Source: Hyphomonas sp.
GTDB lineage: Bacteria; Pseudomonadota; Alphaproteobacteria; Caulobacterales; Hyphomonadaceae
Length of the DNA: 63,939 bases
NCBI GenBank assembly: GCA_002700305.1
Contig: PACZ01000016.1
Span: 1 to 63,939 of the forward strand
Reading direction: 5' to 3'
The first letter of the stretch is position 1. Every line of letters begins with the position of its first letter. This document shows, in pieces, positions 44,807 to 57,855 of the stretch. Below the pieces are notes generated by a model. That model made no database searches, was not told the DNA's origin, and saw only the letters and a list, made by a program, of their open reading frames with translations. A program made the position numbers and the translations under genes.

Positions 44807-45597
44807 ACGGCGTAATAGATAATGGTTTTTAGGGCCGGGTTTTCGATGACCTGAAGGGCGACATATTCGTATTTCGTCCTGCCGCCGCCTGGCGGGTAGA
44901 GCGTCTTGCGCCCGGCCCCGCCGGCCTTGATGCCATGCTGGCGCCACCATTTCGCGAACAGAGGGCTCTCTGCCTGCAGCCGGTCCGTCAGCTTCACGAA
45001 GCGGGGGTCGGCGGCGTTGATGTCATGAACGGGCCGGAATTCGGCCAGCATGCGTTTTGCCTCGGCTTCCCAGCCTGTCCCGAACAGCGTGCGTGAGGCG
45101 GGGCGGAGGAACATGCCGATAAAGACATTCCTGTCTTCCTCCGCGACATCGCCGAACCCGAACAAGGCAGCGGCCGCGGTGTTCCAGTGCAGCACATCGC
45201 CCAGCCTGTTAGTGATATAAGCTGGCTGTGCCAGCCGGTCGATCATGCGCTGCACAGTAGGCGGAACAGTTTCGTCCGTGGCGCCCTGGGGCAGGGCGAT
45301 GCCGGAGAGGGCGTAGAGGTGGGCCGTCTCGACCATGTCTAGCCGCAAGGCCCGGGCAATGGCGTCAACGGTCTGCCGGGACGGGGTGACCGGGCGGCCC
45401 TGTTCCAGCCGGATGTACCAGTCGACAGATATGTCAGCGAGCTCGGCCACCTCGTCGCGGCGAAGCCCCGGGGTGCGACGCCGTCCGCCTTCCGGCAGGC
45501 CGAGCGCCTCCGGCCGGATCGCCTCGCGCCGGGAGCGGAGGAATTGGCCAAGCTCGTTGCTGGCATGGCGAAGCGGGGGGCGCGTCGTGGTTTGCAT
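44803..45597 (-). CDS. XRE-type regulator with MmyB-like ligand-binding domain
   Basis: A 264-aa DNA-binding regulator. The N-terminal helix-turn-helix (residues 12-95) has the typical GLRRDEVAELADISVDWYIRLEQGRPVTPSRQTVDAIARAL pattern of the MmyB group. The C-terminal domain (about 110-260; DRLAQPAYITNRLGDVLHWN) is the PAS-like MmyB ligand-binding domain, reported to bind fatty acid-like ligands in relatives. In related loci the neighbouring gene is the target; here the nearest divergent gene is the tautomerase at 45714. Confidence 0.88.
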   Translation of the reverse strand: MQTTTRPPLRHASNELGQFLRSRREAIRPEALGLPEGGRRRTPGLRRDEVAELADISVDWYIRLEQGRPVTPSRQTVDAIARALRLDMVETAHLYALSGIALPQGATDETVPPTVQRMIDRLAQPAYITNRLGDVLHWNTAAAALFGFGDVAEEDRNVFIGMFLRPASRTLFGTGWEAEAKRMLAEFRPVHDINAADPRFVKLTDRLQAESPLFAKWWRQHGIKAGGAGRKTLYPPGGGRTKYEYVALQVIENPALKTIIYYAV

Positions 45598-45713
45598 CTC
45601 AGGGTGGGCCTGTTTTATCCTATGATAATCCTAGTCCTGTTTGCGGTGTGATGTTCACCTTAGTCTCGGCAAACGATCCGTCAACTGCGGGTCAAAAGAG
45701 AAAGGAAAATCCC

Positions 45714-46124
45714 ATGCCAATGATTCAAGTCTGGATGCGTTCCGGGAAGAACAAGGCCTACAGGGCGGCTGTTTCGGCTAGCATCCATCAGGCGATGATG
45801 TCGGTCCTGAACCTGCCGGAAGACGACTATTTCCAGGTCACGCACGAACTTGAAAAAGAAGAGAACTATATCTTTGACCCGAACTATTTCGGTATGCCGC
45901 GCAGCCCGGACTTCCTGATGATCCGGCTGTCGTTCAATGCCCGGCCGGCCGCTGTGAAACAGCGCCTGTTCGAGACGATTGCGGACAATCTCGTGAAATC
46001 TCCCGGCCTCCGCCGCGAGGATATTGGCATGAGCATCGTCGAGACCAATTTCGAGAACTGGTGGGCCCATGGCCGCCGGGTGGACAAGGAGACGGGCACG
46101 GACGCGAGGATGGGAAAGGCCTAG
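45714..46124 (+). CDS. Tautomerase family protein
   Basis: A 136-aa protein with the Pro-1 nucleophile exposed after Met removal (MPMIQVWMRSGK) and the tautomerase-family pattern through SIHQAMMSVLNLPEDDYFQVTHELE and ENWWAHGR. It is probably an oligomeric isomerase or dehalogenase-like enzyme with unknown substrate. AAAGGA precedes the ATG. It is divergent from the MmyB-like regulator, which may control it, and its stop overlaps the convergent SDR gene (CTAG). Confidence 0.82.
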   Translation: MPMIQVWMRSGKNKAYRAAVSASIHQAMMSVLNLPEDDYFQVTHELEKEENYIFDPNYFGMPRSPDFLMIRLSFNARPAAVKQRLFETIADNLVKSPGLRREDIGMSIVETNFENWWAHGRRVDKETGTDARMGKA

Positions 46125-46906
46125 GTCAGGCCCAATTGTGTGAGGGCATCCTGCACGCCGTCGAAGCGCGGGCGGATGTCCTCTCCGATATGGGCATGGG
46201 TGGGAATGTAGAACAGGCCGAGGTCGAGGCCCTTCAGGGCGATCTCGGCACACTGCTCTGGCATGATGACGTTGAACTCCGGAGGGATCATCGCCGGATC
46301 CGGAATGCCGCTGGCGATCAGCGGCGTGTAGACCCCGCCCGGCATCAGCACATGAAGATCCATCAGTTCGCCGCCAAGGTCCTCACGCAGCCATTCCGCC
46401 ATGATCAGCACGCCGTGCTTGGTCGCGCCATAGGCGCCAATATGGGCGCGCTTCACGGCGTGCGGCAGACTGAGGGAGTTTTCAGATCCCGTGATCATTA
46501 GCCGCCCCCGCATGCCCGAGTCTTTCAGGACGGCGGCATAGGCCTGCGCCACGCGGAAGGGGGCAAACATGTTCACTTCAAACATGCGCATCGTCTCTGG
46601 CCCGAAATCCTCTTTCGTCATCCGCTTGTGCCGATCGATACCGGCATTGGCGCAGACGAGATCCAAACGGCCTTTCCAATCAAACGCCTCTTTCACGAGC
46701 GGGGCAGGTGCTTCCGGTTTTGACAGGTCGCAGCGGATGGCAAGGCCGGGGCGGGGAAGGTTTGCGGCGACCTCCTTGGCGAGGTCTTCCTGAATGTCTG
46801 CGATCACGACGTCAGCGCCGCGTTCGCTCAGCTGCGTTGCCAGCGCCTTGCCGATTCCAGACGCCCCGCCGGTGACCAGCGCCACCTTGCCTGTGTAATC
46901 GATCAT
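46121..46906 (-). CDS. Short-chain dehydrogenase/reductase
   Basis: A 261-aa NAD(P)-dependent Rossmann oxidoreductase. Motifs: the cofactor loop TGGASGIGKAL, CDLSKPE, the NAG motif (CANAGIDRHK), the catalytic Ser in MITGSENSLS and the YGATK catalytic tetrad (Y-x3-K). Asp in VVIADIQED at the end of strand 2 favours NAD. Substrate unknown. The ATG at 46906 gives the normal family start; sequence to 46975 is in frame but lacks similarity. It diverges from recN. Confidence 0.87.
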   Translation of the reverse strand: MIDYTGKVALVTGGASGIGKALATQLSERGADVVIADIQEDLAKEVAANLPRPGLAIRCDLSKPEAPAPLVKEAFDWKGRLDLVCANAGIDRHKRMTKEDFGPETMRMFEVNMFAPFRVAQAYAAVLKDSGMRGRLMITGSENSLSLPHAVKRAHIGAYGATKHGVLIMAEWLREDLGGELMDLHVLMPGGVYTPLIASGIPDPAMIPPEFNVIMPEQCAEIALKGLDLGLFYIPTHAHIGEDIRPRFDGVQDALTQLGLT

Positions 46907-47017
46907 GTTTGCGGCCTCCCTGAATTTCGCCCTTTTTGACAGGCTATACTGAAAGCGTGGCCGGGCAGAGGGCAAAGACGAAATCTGCCAGATATGCCGT
47001 CCGTGCAGATTCTATTT

Positions 47018-47032
47018 GTTCTGTTTTTGTTC
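47018..47032 (+). promoter_or_regulatory. LexA (SOS) box upstream of recN
   Basis: GTTC-TGTTTTT-GTTC is an exact match to GTTC-N7-GTTC, 41 bases upstream of the recN start. recN is SOS-controlled in many bacteria. Confidence 0.82.
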
Positions 47033-47072
47033 TCATGATAGGAACGCACTCCGTAGAGTTGGGAGTGCAATC

Positions 47073-50860
<3,788 letters not shown>

Positions 50861-50866
50861 GGTGGC

Positions 50867-51697
50867 CTATTTGCCGCCCGGGATCAGCCGCTGCAGCAGT
50901 GTGCGTTTCGGCGCCGACGTATCGATCATGATGCCTTCCGACGTCATCAGCTGGTAAGCCATCCTGTACCAGTCAGAGTCCGGATAATTGTAGCCGAGCG
51001 TCGCAGCCGCTTCGGTGGCCTGTGGGCGCATACCGAGCGAAAGATAGGCCTCGACGAGACGGTAGAGCGCTTCTTCGGAGTGGGACGTCTCGTCATAATC
51101 CTTCACCACCGTGCGGAACCGGTTGATCGCTGCCAGCGTCTGGTTGGATCGCAGGTACCAGCGGCCGACTTCCATCTCCTTGCCAGCCAGCTGGTCATTG
51201 ACCATGTCCAGCTTCACCTGCGCGTCGCGGGCATATTTGCTGTCGGGAAAACGGCGCAGCACGTCCTGCAGCGAGGCCTTGGTCTGCACGGTCATGCCCT
51301 GGTCGCGGCCGACATCGACGATCTGCTCGAACTGGCTGATGGCGATCAGGTAATAGGCATAAGCTGCTTCCGTGCCGCCCGGATGCAGGGAGATGTAACG
51401 CTGCGCGGCCGCGATGGTCTCGTCATAGTCATGGCGCTGATAGTGGGCGTAGGCGGTCATCATCATCGCCTTGCGGGCCCATTCGGAATAGGGGTGCTGC
51501 CGCTCGACTTCGTTGAACAGCAGAATAGCTGTCTCATAGTCGTGCTGGTCCAGCTCGCGGCCTGCCTGATTGTAGAGCTGCTCGACCGGGCGTTCGACAT
51601 AGGCCAGTTCGCGCTGGCGCTTTTCCCGGTTCTGGCAAGCAGTGAGGCTGACAGCCACGGCAATCAGGGCGAGGGCAAGGGGCTTGGCAGGCTTCAT
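50867..51697 (-). CDS. bamD: Outer membrane assembly lipoprotein BamD
   Basis: A 276-aa lipoprotein of the BAM complex, which inserts beta-barrel proteins in the outer membrane. A signal peptide with the lipobox SLTAC (Cys at 21) is followed by five TPR-like repeats (for example YNQAGRELDQHDYETAILLFNEVERQHPYSEWARKAMMMTAY). The position between ligA/recN and lpxC is the conserved alphaproteobacterial arrangement. A 160-base gap with no evident gene separates it from lpxC. Confidence 0.93.
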   Translation of the reverse strand: MKPAKPLALALIAVAVSLTACQNREKRQRELAYVERPVEQLYNQAGRELDQHDYETAILLFNEVERQHPYSEWARKAMMMTAYAHYQRHDYDETIAAAQRYISLHPGGTEAAYAYYLIAISQFEQIVDVGRDQGMTVQTKASLQDVLRRFPDSKYARDAQVKLDMVNDQLAGKEMEVGRWYLRSNQTLAAINRFRTVVKDYDETSHSEEALYRLVEAYLSLGMRPQATEAAATLGYNYPDSDWYRMAYQLMTSEGIMIDTSAPKRTLLQRLIPGGK

Positions 51698-51857
51698 GGG
51701 CTCTGGCGCGCTTTCTGAAATTCTTGACGCTTTTGATTAGCGCGAACCCGGCCTGTTTTCCAAGGAACTTTCACAGGCTGTATACCTTGTTTGGGCCCGC
51801 ATATGGCCGGGTCCAACAAGTGTTGCGGTCTTTTAATGCGGGTTTGCGGGTGGCGGC

Positions 51858-52790
51858 CTAGATCGCGGCCCCGGCGCGCACGGCTTGCGAGACGAGGTCG
51901 GTATCGGCGTCGCTTTCCCAGCACCAGGCCTCTGGCGTCTCCAGAAGCTTGCGGACCAGCTTGTTGTTGAGGGCATGGCCCGGCTGCACGGCATCATAGG
52001 CGCCCGCGATCGGCGCACCAGCCAGCATCAGGTCTCCCACCGCGTCCAGCATCTTGTGGCGCACGAACTCATCCTCGATGCGCAGGCCTTCCGGGTTCAT
52101 GATCGCTTCGTCGTCATCTATCACGACGGCATTGTCGAGCGAGCCGCCGCGGGCAAGGCCCATGGAGCGCAGCATCTCGACATCGCGGGCAAAGCCATAG
52201 GTGCGGGCGAAGGCGAGGTCACGGGCAAACATGCCGGGGGCAAGGCGCAGGGCCATCTGCTGGATGCCGATGACGCTGTTGTCATACTCAATCCGGGCGC
52301 GCAGCGTGAGGTGGTTGTCAGGAGAAGGCGACAGCGACGCACGCTTCGGCCCGTCGACGATTTCGATGGTTTCGAGAATACGGATGCGGCGGCGCGGCGC
52401 CGTCTGCTGTTTCAGGCCGGCTTGCAGCAGCAATTCGCAATAGACCGCCGAGGAGCCGTCCATGATCGGCACTTCCGGCCCGTCGATCTCGATCAGGAGA
52501 TTGTCGATGCCAAGGCCGCAGACGGCTGCCATCAGGTGTTCGACGACCGCGACAGACACGCCATTCCCGTTCGAGATGGTGGTGCCGAGCTGGACGTCGG
52601 ATACATTGGTTGCGTGGGCGAGGATGCTGGCGTTCTTCAGGCCAAGATCGGTCCGGCGGAAAACGACGCCTGTGCCCACCGGGGCCGGTTTCAGCACCAG
52701 CCGGGCTTTTTCGCCGCTATGGACGCCGACGCCGGCGCACATGGCCGGCCGCTCGATGGTCTGCTGCATTTCCATGCCAAATCTACTCAC
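51858..52790 (-). CDS. lpxC: UDP-3-O-acyl-N-acetylglucosamine deacetylase
   Basis: A 310-aa zinc enzyme that commits to lipid A synthesis. Zinc and catalytic residues are in VVEHLMAAVCGLG, the MDGSSAVYC loop and the C-terminal EFVRHKMLDAVGDLMLAG and GHALNNKL motifs. The start is GTG at 52790; the ATG at 52775 (MEMQQTIERP) is an alternative. It lies between ftsZ and bamD on the same strand; two hairpins upstream suggest it has its own promoter. Confidence 0.94.
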   Translation of the reverse strand: MSRFGMEMQQTIERPAMCAGVGVHSGEKARLVLKPAPVGTGVVFRRTDLGLKNASILAHATNVSDVQLGTTISNGNGVSVAVVEHLMAAVCGLGIDNLLIEIDGPEVPIMDGSSAVYCELLLQAGLKQQTAPRRRIRILETIEIVDGPKRASLSPSPDNHLTLRARIEYDNSVIGIQQMALRLAPGMFARDLAFARTYGFARDVEMLRSMGLARGGSLDNAVVIDDDEAIMNPEGLRIEDEFVRHKMLDAVGDLMLAGAPIAGAYDAVQPGHALNNKLVRKLLETPEAWCWESDADTDLVSQAVRAGAAI

Positions 52791-52843
52791 AACTACCCCA
52801 TGAAACCTGACATCTTTGTGGGGGCAGGGGCCGGAAGGGGCAA

Positions 52844-52866
52844 AACACGGCTTGTTTCGCCGTGTT
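52844..52866. terminator. Hairpin between ftsZ and lpxC (first)
   Basis: AACACGGC (52844-52851) pairs with GCCGTGTT (52859-52866), seven-base loop. Without a strong T-tract on either strand, so an attenuator or transcript-end structure rather than a certain terminator. Confidence 0.4.
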
Positions 52867-52896
52867 ACAAAACGGGCCGCATCATATGATACGGCC
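52867..52896 (-). terminator. Probable intrinsic terminator after ftsZ
   Basis: GGGCCG (52874-52879) pairs with CGGCCC (52891-52896), with ATCATATGAT as an inner palindrome. On the minus strand the stem is followed by GTTTTGT (52873-52867), consistent with termination 85 bases after the ftsZ stop. Confidence 0.55.
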
Positions 52897-52981
52897 CTGT
52901 TTCTATTTGATTTTCATTGTGACAGGTTAACCCTGTCTGTCTGTTTTTTCACGTCCCCGGCAGGCTTGCCGGCTGAGCGGG

Positions 52982-54448
52982 TCAGTGATTGGCAGACCGG
53001 CGCAGGAAAGCAGGAATCTCAAGGTCCGCATCGTCGAACGGGGCCGGTTCCGGATGATCGTCCGGCGAAGAGACGATCGGTGCCGGTTCCGCGGCATCGT
53101 CGTTTTCACCCTGCGGCGTGTTGCGGCGCCAGCCGAACAGATTGGCAAAGCCCGATCCGCTTTGCTCGGCTTTCGGTTTTTCGGCGACGGGCGCGTCGCG
53201 ACGGGCGGAGAATACGGAATCTGCAGACACTTCTTCGTCTCCTTCTGCGCCTTCGTAGTGGGTTTCTTCCTGATGGGCCGTGTCAGCTGCGGCTTCTGCC
53301 TCAGCCGGCGTCGGCCGGTGTGTAATAATGGTCGGACGGTCTTCATCCGCAGCCGGGGCAGGGGCCTCGGCGGGCGCGTCTTCCATTTGCGTTTCAGCCG
53401 GTTCAGCGGTTTCCGCTTCGGCTTCGATTTCGGGTTCCGGATCTTCAACCGGGGCCGCGATCGGCTGGCGGACCGTTTCCTGTTCCACGGCAGGCTGCGC
53501 GGTGAAGTTTGCCTCGACGCCTGCTGCAATCACGGAGACGCGCAGACGGCCTTCCAGTTCGGTGTCGAAGGCCGACCCGAGAATGATGTTGGCATCCGCA
53601 TCCACTTCGCGGCGGATCTCGTTGGCGGCCTCGTCCAGTTCGAACAGGGTCATGTCATAGCCGCCGGTGATATTGATGAGCACGCCCTTGGCGCCCTTCA
53701 TCGAGATGTCGTCCAGCAGCGGATTGTCGATGGCCTGGCGGGCTGCATCGAGGGCGCGGGTCTCGCCGGTCGCTTCGCCCATGCCCATCATGGCGGTGCC
53801 CATGCCGTGCATGATCGAGCTGACATCGGCGAAGTCGAGATTGATCAGGCCGGGCATGACCATGAGGTCGGTGATGCCGCGCACGCCGGAATAGAGCACA
53901 TCGTCAGCCATGCGGAAGGCTTCGGCGAAAGTCGTACGGTCATTGGCGATGCGGAAGAGGTTCTGGTTCGGCACCACGATCATCGTGTCGACATGGGAGC
54001 GGATCAGGTCCAGCCCGCTTTCGGCCACGTGCATGCGGCGGTTGCCTTCAAAGCCGAACGGCTTGGTCACGACGGCAACGGTGAGGATTTCCATTTCGCG
54101 GGCCGCGCGGGCGATCACGGGGGCTGCGCCGGTGCCGGTGCCGCCGCCCATGCCGGCAGCGATGAACACCATGTGTGCGCCTTCAAGCTGCTGCTTGATC
54201 TCGTCGATGGATTCTTCGGCGGCCTTTTCGCCGATTTCCGGACGCGCGCCGGCGCCAAGACCGGACGTGGTGACCGGGCCAAGCTGGATGCGCGTATCGG
54301 CTTTCGACCGCGAGAGGGCCTGCGCGTCGGTATTGGCTGCAATGAACTCGACGCCCTGCAGGTTCGCTTCGATCATGTTGTCGACCGCGTTGCCACCGGC
54401 ACCGCCGACGCCAAAGACCAGGATCCTGGGCTTCAGTTCATAATTCAT
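52982..54448 (-). CDS. ftsZ: Cell division protein FtsZ
   Basis: A 488-aa tubulin-like GTPase forming the division ring. The tubulin signature GGGTGTG is at 101-107, and the T7-loop region NLDFADV is present. After the globular domain (about 1-320) there is a long, Ala/Glu/Pro-rich disordered linker (325-470), typical of Caulobacterales, ending in the conserved C-terminal peptide [10 protein letters not shown] that binds FtsA and other partners. The ATG at 54448 is preferred: GAGGGA lies six bases upstream; GTG at 54460 is the alternative. Confidence 0.96.
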   Translation of the reverse strand: MNYELKPRILVFGVGGAGGNAVDNMIEANLQGVEFIAANTDAQALSRSKADTRIQLGPVTTSGLGAGARPEIGEKAAEESIDEIKQQLEGAHMVFIAAGMGGGTGTGAAPVIARAAREMEILTVAVVTKPFGFEGNRRMHVAESGLDLIRSHVDTMIVVPNQNLFRIANDRTTFAEAFRMADDVLYSGVRGITDLMVMPGLINLDFADVSSIMHGMGTAMMGMGEATGETRALDAARQAIDNPLLDDISMKGAKGVLINITGGYDMTLFELDEAANEIRREVDADANIILGSAFDTELEGRLRVSVIAAGVEANFTAQPAVEQETVRQPIAAPVEDPEPEIEAEAETAEPAETQMEDAPAEAPAPAADEDRPTIITHRPTPAEAEAAADTAHQEETHYEGAEGDEEVSADSVFSARRDAPVAEKPKAEQSGSGFANLFGWRRNTPQGENDDAAEPAPIVSSPDDHPEPAPFDDADLEIPAFLRRSANH

Positions 54449-54544
54449 TGCATCCCTCACTTCACTCTACTCGTTCGCGGACCCCTGCCGTGAGGCAAGA
54501 TGACGTGATGCGGCTAAGAAGCAGTTAAGTGGAGTGAAATCGGC

Positions 54545-55837
54545 TCAGAAATTTTCTTCGAGCCAATGGAACACTTTGTTCACCACGCCGCTTCTCGACT
54601 CAGGTCCGTCCTTGCGCGAAGCAGCTGCCCTGACTGCGTCCGCAAACCCCAACTCGGAATACAGTAGCAGACCGGAGGCTGTGGAGAAAGCTGGTGTTGC
54701 CAGTGTTTCGCCCAGAAACTCGGCGATGGTCGGGCGCCCAAGCCGCACTGGTGCCTGCAGGATGCGGCTGGCGACGTCGCGCACGCCCGGCAGCTGCGAG
54801 GCGCCGCCTGTCAGCACGACCCGGTGGGGGAGTACTTTGCGTACACCACTGGAATCGAGGGTCTGGCGGACGAATTCGAACGTCTCTTCCACTCGCGGGG
54901 CGATGATCGCTGCCAGCTGGCCGCGCTCCATGCGCGTTGCCTGCAGGCGGCCATCGTCGCCAAGGCGGGGAACTTCAATTCTTTCGGCCAGGCCGGGGCC
55001 TTCAAGATTGGCGGTGCCATAGACGCTTTTCAGGCGCTCGGCAGCCGCGAAGGTCGTGCCGAGGCCTTGTGCCAGGTCGGATGTCACATGCGATCCGCCC
55101 GCCGGAACAAGGCCCAGCCAGGCCGGAGAGCCGTTGAGGTAAACAGAGACGGCCGTCACGCCAGCGCCCATGTCGATGCAGATCGCGCCATTCTCGATTT
55201 CGTCGTCGATCAGCGTGCCCGCACCGCTCGCAATGGAGGAGGGGATCAGCGCCGTCACGCCGATATGTGCGCGGCCCACGCATTCGACGAGGTTCTTCAC
55301 CACCGATTTCGGTGCGGTGACGACCGACAGCAGCAGGCTCAGCTCATTGGCATACATGCCCTGCGGCTCGCGCACGCCTTCCTGCTCGTCGACACGGTAG
55401 GCGACCGGCCAGGCGGCGAGGGTCTCTTCGCCGCGCGCCGGGATCTTCGCCAGCGCCTGAGCCTGGATGCGGCGCACGTCTTTCTGGTTGATCTCGCGTC
55501 CGTCGATCGCGATCCGGGCGGTCACCAGCGTGGAGGCCAGTTTCTGTCCGGTTATGCCGAGCATCACATTGGAAATCTGCTCGCCGGCTTCTCGTTCCGC
55601 GTCCTCCACGGCGAGGCGGATGGCACGTTCCAGGCCTTCCATGTCCGTGATCGTGCCGCCGGTGAAGCCGCGAGACTGCTGGCGCCCGGCGCCGAGGATG
55701 CGGAAGCTGCGTGGGCCGGATCCGTCATTGCGGCCGATCAGGCAGGTGATTTTCGAACAGCCGATGTCCAGCGCCGCCACCGTGCCGGTCTGCGAACGGC
55801 CCATACGCGGGGCCCGGCGGGACTGGACGTTCGCCAT
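54545..55837 (-). CDS. ftsA: Cell division protein FtsA
   Basis: A 430-aa actin-fold ATPase that tethers FtsZ to the membrane. Features: phosphate-1 motif VAALDIGCSKITCLIG, the FtsA-specific 1C domain (SHS2, about 95-175), phosphate-2 CIDMGAGVTAVSVY, the adenosine motif VVLTGGASQLPG and a C-terminal amphipathic helix KVFHWLEENF. Its ATG shares one base with the ftsQ stop (TGATG), and a 96-base gap before ftsZ leaves room for a separate ftsZ promoter. Confidence 0.95.
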   Translation of the reverse strand: MANVQSRRAPRMGRSQTGTVAALDIGCSKITCLIGRNDGSGPRSFRILGAGRQQSRGFTGGTITDMEGLERAIRLAVEDAEREAGEQISNVMLGITGQKLASTLVTARIAIDGREINQKDVRRIQAQALAKIPARGEETLAAWPVAYRVDEQEGVREPQGMYANELSLLLSVVTAPKSVVKNLVECVGRAHIGVTALIPSSIASGAGTLIDDEIENGAICIDMGAGVTAVSVYLNGSPAWLGLVPAGGSHVTSDLAQGLGTTFAAAERLKSVYGTANLEGPGLAERIEVPRLGDDGRLQATRMERGQLAAIIAPRVEETFEFVRQTLDSSGVRKVLPHRVVLTGGASQLPGVRDVASRILQAPVRLGRPTIAEFLGETLATPAFSTASGLLLYSELGFADAVRAAASRKDGPESRSGVVNKVFHWLEENF

Positions 55838-56703
55838 CAGGACCGCGCCGCGATTTCGCGCGCATTGAAGTTCGGCGGGTTGACCGGGCCGAGATAGACG
55901 CGGCCGGCATTGCGCAGGTCGATCATTTTCAGCGGGCGCTGCATCAGGGCGGTGCGCACCTGAAGGTCGCTCAGGCGGCCAAGCGCGCTCGTCAGGTCGA
56001 CATCTTCCGGCAGGCGGACGGTGGCGCCGGAAATCAGGCGCATGTCCCAGCGGCGGTCATTGATACGGGTCGCGATGGCAAGATCGCTGGTGACAGCGGG
56101 TGCATCGGCCAGTGCCATGACGAGGGCAGGGGCAGCTTCCGGGGCGCCGCGTCCGGCGACGCGGACAAGATCCGGATGGTCGCTGGCGCGCTCGTCCGGG
56201 ATGACACGGCCAAGGCCGTCGACCACGGTCCACTCCGTGCCGTCATGCCAGATGGCAACCGGCTCGGCAGCGTCCGCTATAATCACGACCTGGTCCGGCC
56301 AGAGGCGGTGCACGCGCACGTTAAGCACCTTATGGGTGCCCTCGACGCGGCGGCGGATGATGTAGGGATCGGCGCGGAACATGTTCTCGCCGGGCTCGAT
56401 CATGGCGGCTGCGCGGATTTCCTGCTGCAGGCCCGGATCCTGTTCGAGGCCGAGGACGGAGACTTCATTGACGGACACACCGGCCATGCGGGCGGTATCG
56501 TCCATGAAGCCGGCAAACCGGTTTTCGATCTGCGACATGGATCCGCCCATCCAGGCGGCCAGCGCCACGATGATGGCGATCAGCATGACAAAGCCGAACA
56601 GGACGGATGAGACGCGCACTTCCTCGCCGGTCACTTCGTCCACGAAAGTGATCGGTTCGCGCTTGCGCTTCGGAGGGGGCTGGTTGCGGCTTATCTTCGG
56701 CAT
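55837..56703 (-). CDS. ftsQ: Cell division protein FtsQ
   Basis: A 288-aa bitopic membrane protein of the divisome. A basic cytoplasmic tail (1-30) is followed by one transmembrane segment ([22 protein letters not shown]), a POTRA domain (about 75-150; [25 protein letters not shown]) and a beta domain with [21 protein letters not shown]. It links periplasmic and cytoplasmic division proteins. Its start overlaps the end of ddlB by 13 bases and its stop overlaps the ftsA start. Confidence 0.93.
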   Translation of the reverse strand: MPKISRNQPPPKRKREPITFVDEVTGEEVRVSSVLFGFVMLIAIIVALAAWMGGSMSQIENRFAGFMDDTARMAGVSVNEVSVLGLEQDPGLQQEIRAAAMIEPGENMFRADPYIIRRRVEGTHKVLNVRVHRLWPDQVVIIADAAEPVAIWHDGTEWTVVDGLGRVIPDERASDHPDLVRVAGRGAPEAAPALVMALADAPAVTSDLAIATRINDRRWDMRLISGATVRLPEDVDLTSALGRLSDLQVRTALMQRPLKMIDLRNAGRVYLGPVNPPNFNAREIAARS

Positions 56704-57599
56704 GAAGCGTCCTCAATCATCCATGCGACCAGGTCTTCGAAGGACATGCCCACGAAGGCGGCCTGTTCAGGGACAAGTGAGGTCGGCGTCATGCCTGGCT
56801 GGGTATTTGTCTCAAGGATCACGAGCCGGTCTCTCTTGTCGTCGTAGCGAAAGTCGGATCGCGTCGCACCCCGGCAGCCAAGGACCTGATGTGCCCGCAA
56901 GGCGAAATCCATCGCCATGGCGGTGATGTGCTCAGGCACGTCTGCCGGGATCACATGACGTGATCCACCAGCTGAATATTTTGCATCGAAATCGTAATAG
57001 TCCCTTAAGGTCGTGATCTCTGTCACGGCGAGGGCCCGGTCGCCCAGAACGGCGACGGTCAGTTCGCGGCCGGGAATGAATTCCTCGGCCATGAGATAGT
57101 CGCCATAATGCCAGCTCTCGCCCAGCAGTTCCTGCGGTGGGCCATTGGCGCCCTTGCGCACGATCAGGACGCCGAAACTGGAGCCTTCATTGACGGGTTT
57201 CACCACATAGGGTGGCTCCAGCGGATGAGCCGCGGCCGCCTCTTCGCGGGTGACCTGCCTGTCTTCGGCCACGGGCAGGCCCGCGGCGCGGTAGACCGCC
57301 TTGGATTTCAGCTTGTCCATGGCGAGGGCAGACGCCAGCACGCCGGAATGGGAATAGGGCAGGTCCATGATCTCCAGCAGGCCCTGCACGCAGCCATCTT
57401 CGCCCCAGGGGCCATGCAGGCCATTGAGCACGGCATCTGGCTTCACCTCTGCCAGCCGGGCGGCCAGATCGCGGCCCGCATCGATACCGATCGCGTCATA
57501 GCCTGCGGCCTGCGCGGCCTTCAGCATCTGCGTGCCTGAGGAAATCGAGACCTCACGTTCAGAGGACCAGCCGCCATAGATGACTGCGACACGTTTCAT
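56691..57599 (-). CDS. ddlB: D-alanine--D-alanine ligase
   Basis: A 302-aa ATP-grasp ligase that makes the D-Ala-D-Ala dipeptide for peptidoglycan. Motifs: N-terminal [39 protein letters not shown], the ATP-grasp core [14 protein letters not shown] and the C-terminal metal-binding [18 protein letters not shown]. It is the first gene of the ddlB-ftsQ-ftsA run on this strand; murB, normally its upstream neighbour, lies beyond an inserted receptor gene. Confidence 0.95.
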   Translation of the reverse strand: MKRVAVIYGGWSSEREVSISSGTQMLKAAQAAGYDAIGIDAGRDLAARLAEVKPDAVLNGLHGPWGEDGCVQGLLEIMDLPYSHSGVLASALAMDKLKSKAVYRAAGLPVAEDRQVTREEAAAAHPLEPPYVVKPVNEGSSFGVLIVRKGANGPPQELLGESWHYGDYLMAEEFIPGRELTVAVLGDRALAVTEITTLRDYYDFDAKYSAGGSRHVIPADVPEHITAMAMDFALRAHQVLGCRGATRSDFRYDDKRDRLVILETNTQPGMTPTSLVPEQAAFVGMSFEDLVAWMIEDASCRR

Positions 57600-57759
57600 T
57601 CTGAAAGTCCTTCCTGGCCGGTGTGCCCGCCGGGGCTCACCTGTTTCTCACTGTCTTTTCTGCTCCGTGCCGGTGAATAGGGGCTTAAGCGAGGCGAAGC
57701 GGCGGCAGGGGGCGGCCGGATTACGAAAATGTCATGACCGGGCACTCTTGCGCCATGCC

Positions 57760-57789
57760 GACTACAACAGTAGTCGTTATCGAATAACG
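57760..57789. promoter_or_regulatory. Tandem inverted repeats with Zur-like palindrome upstream of the receptor gene
   Basis: GACTAC-AACA-GTAGTC (57760-57775) is followed directly by CGTTAT-CGA-ATAACG (57775-57789). The inner GTTAT-CGA-ATAAC has the arms and spacing of the gammaproteobacterial/alphaproteobacterial Zur box GTTAT-N3-ATAAC, with a different centre. It lies 67 bases upstream of the receptor start and may act as its operator. Confidence 0.45.
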
Positions 57790-57855
57790 AAAAGATGAGT
57801 CGCTGGCGGGGGCGCCGGTTTCTCTTCACCAAAGCGAGGAAGCAGGAGGCGCCCC

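Noticed and set aside
52985-54493. 502-codon plus-strand frame inside ftsZ
   Set aside because: His/Gly-rich antisense shadow of ftsZ.
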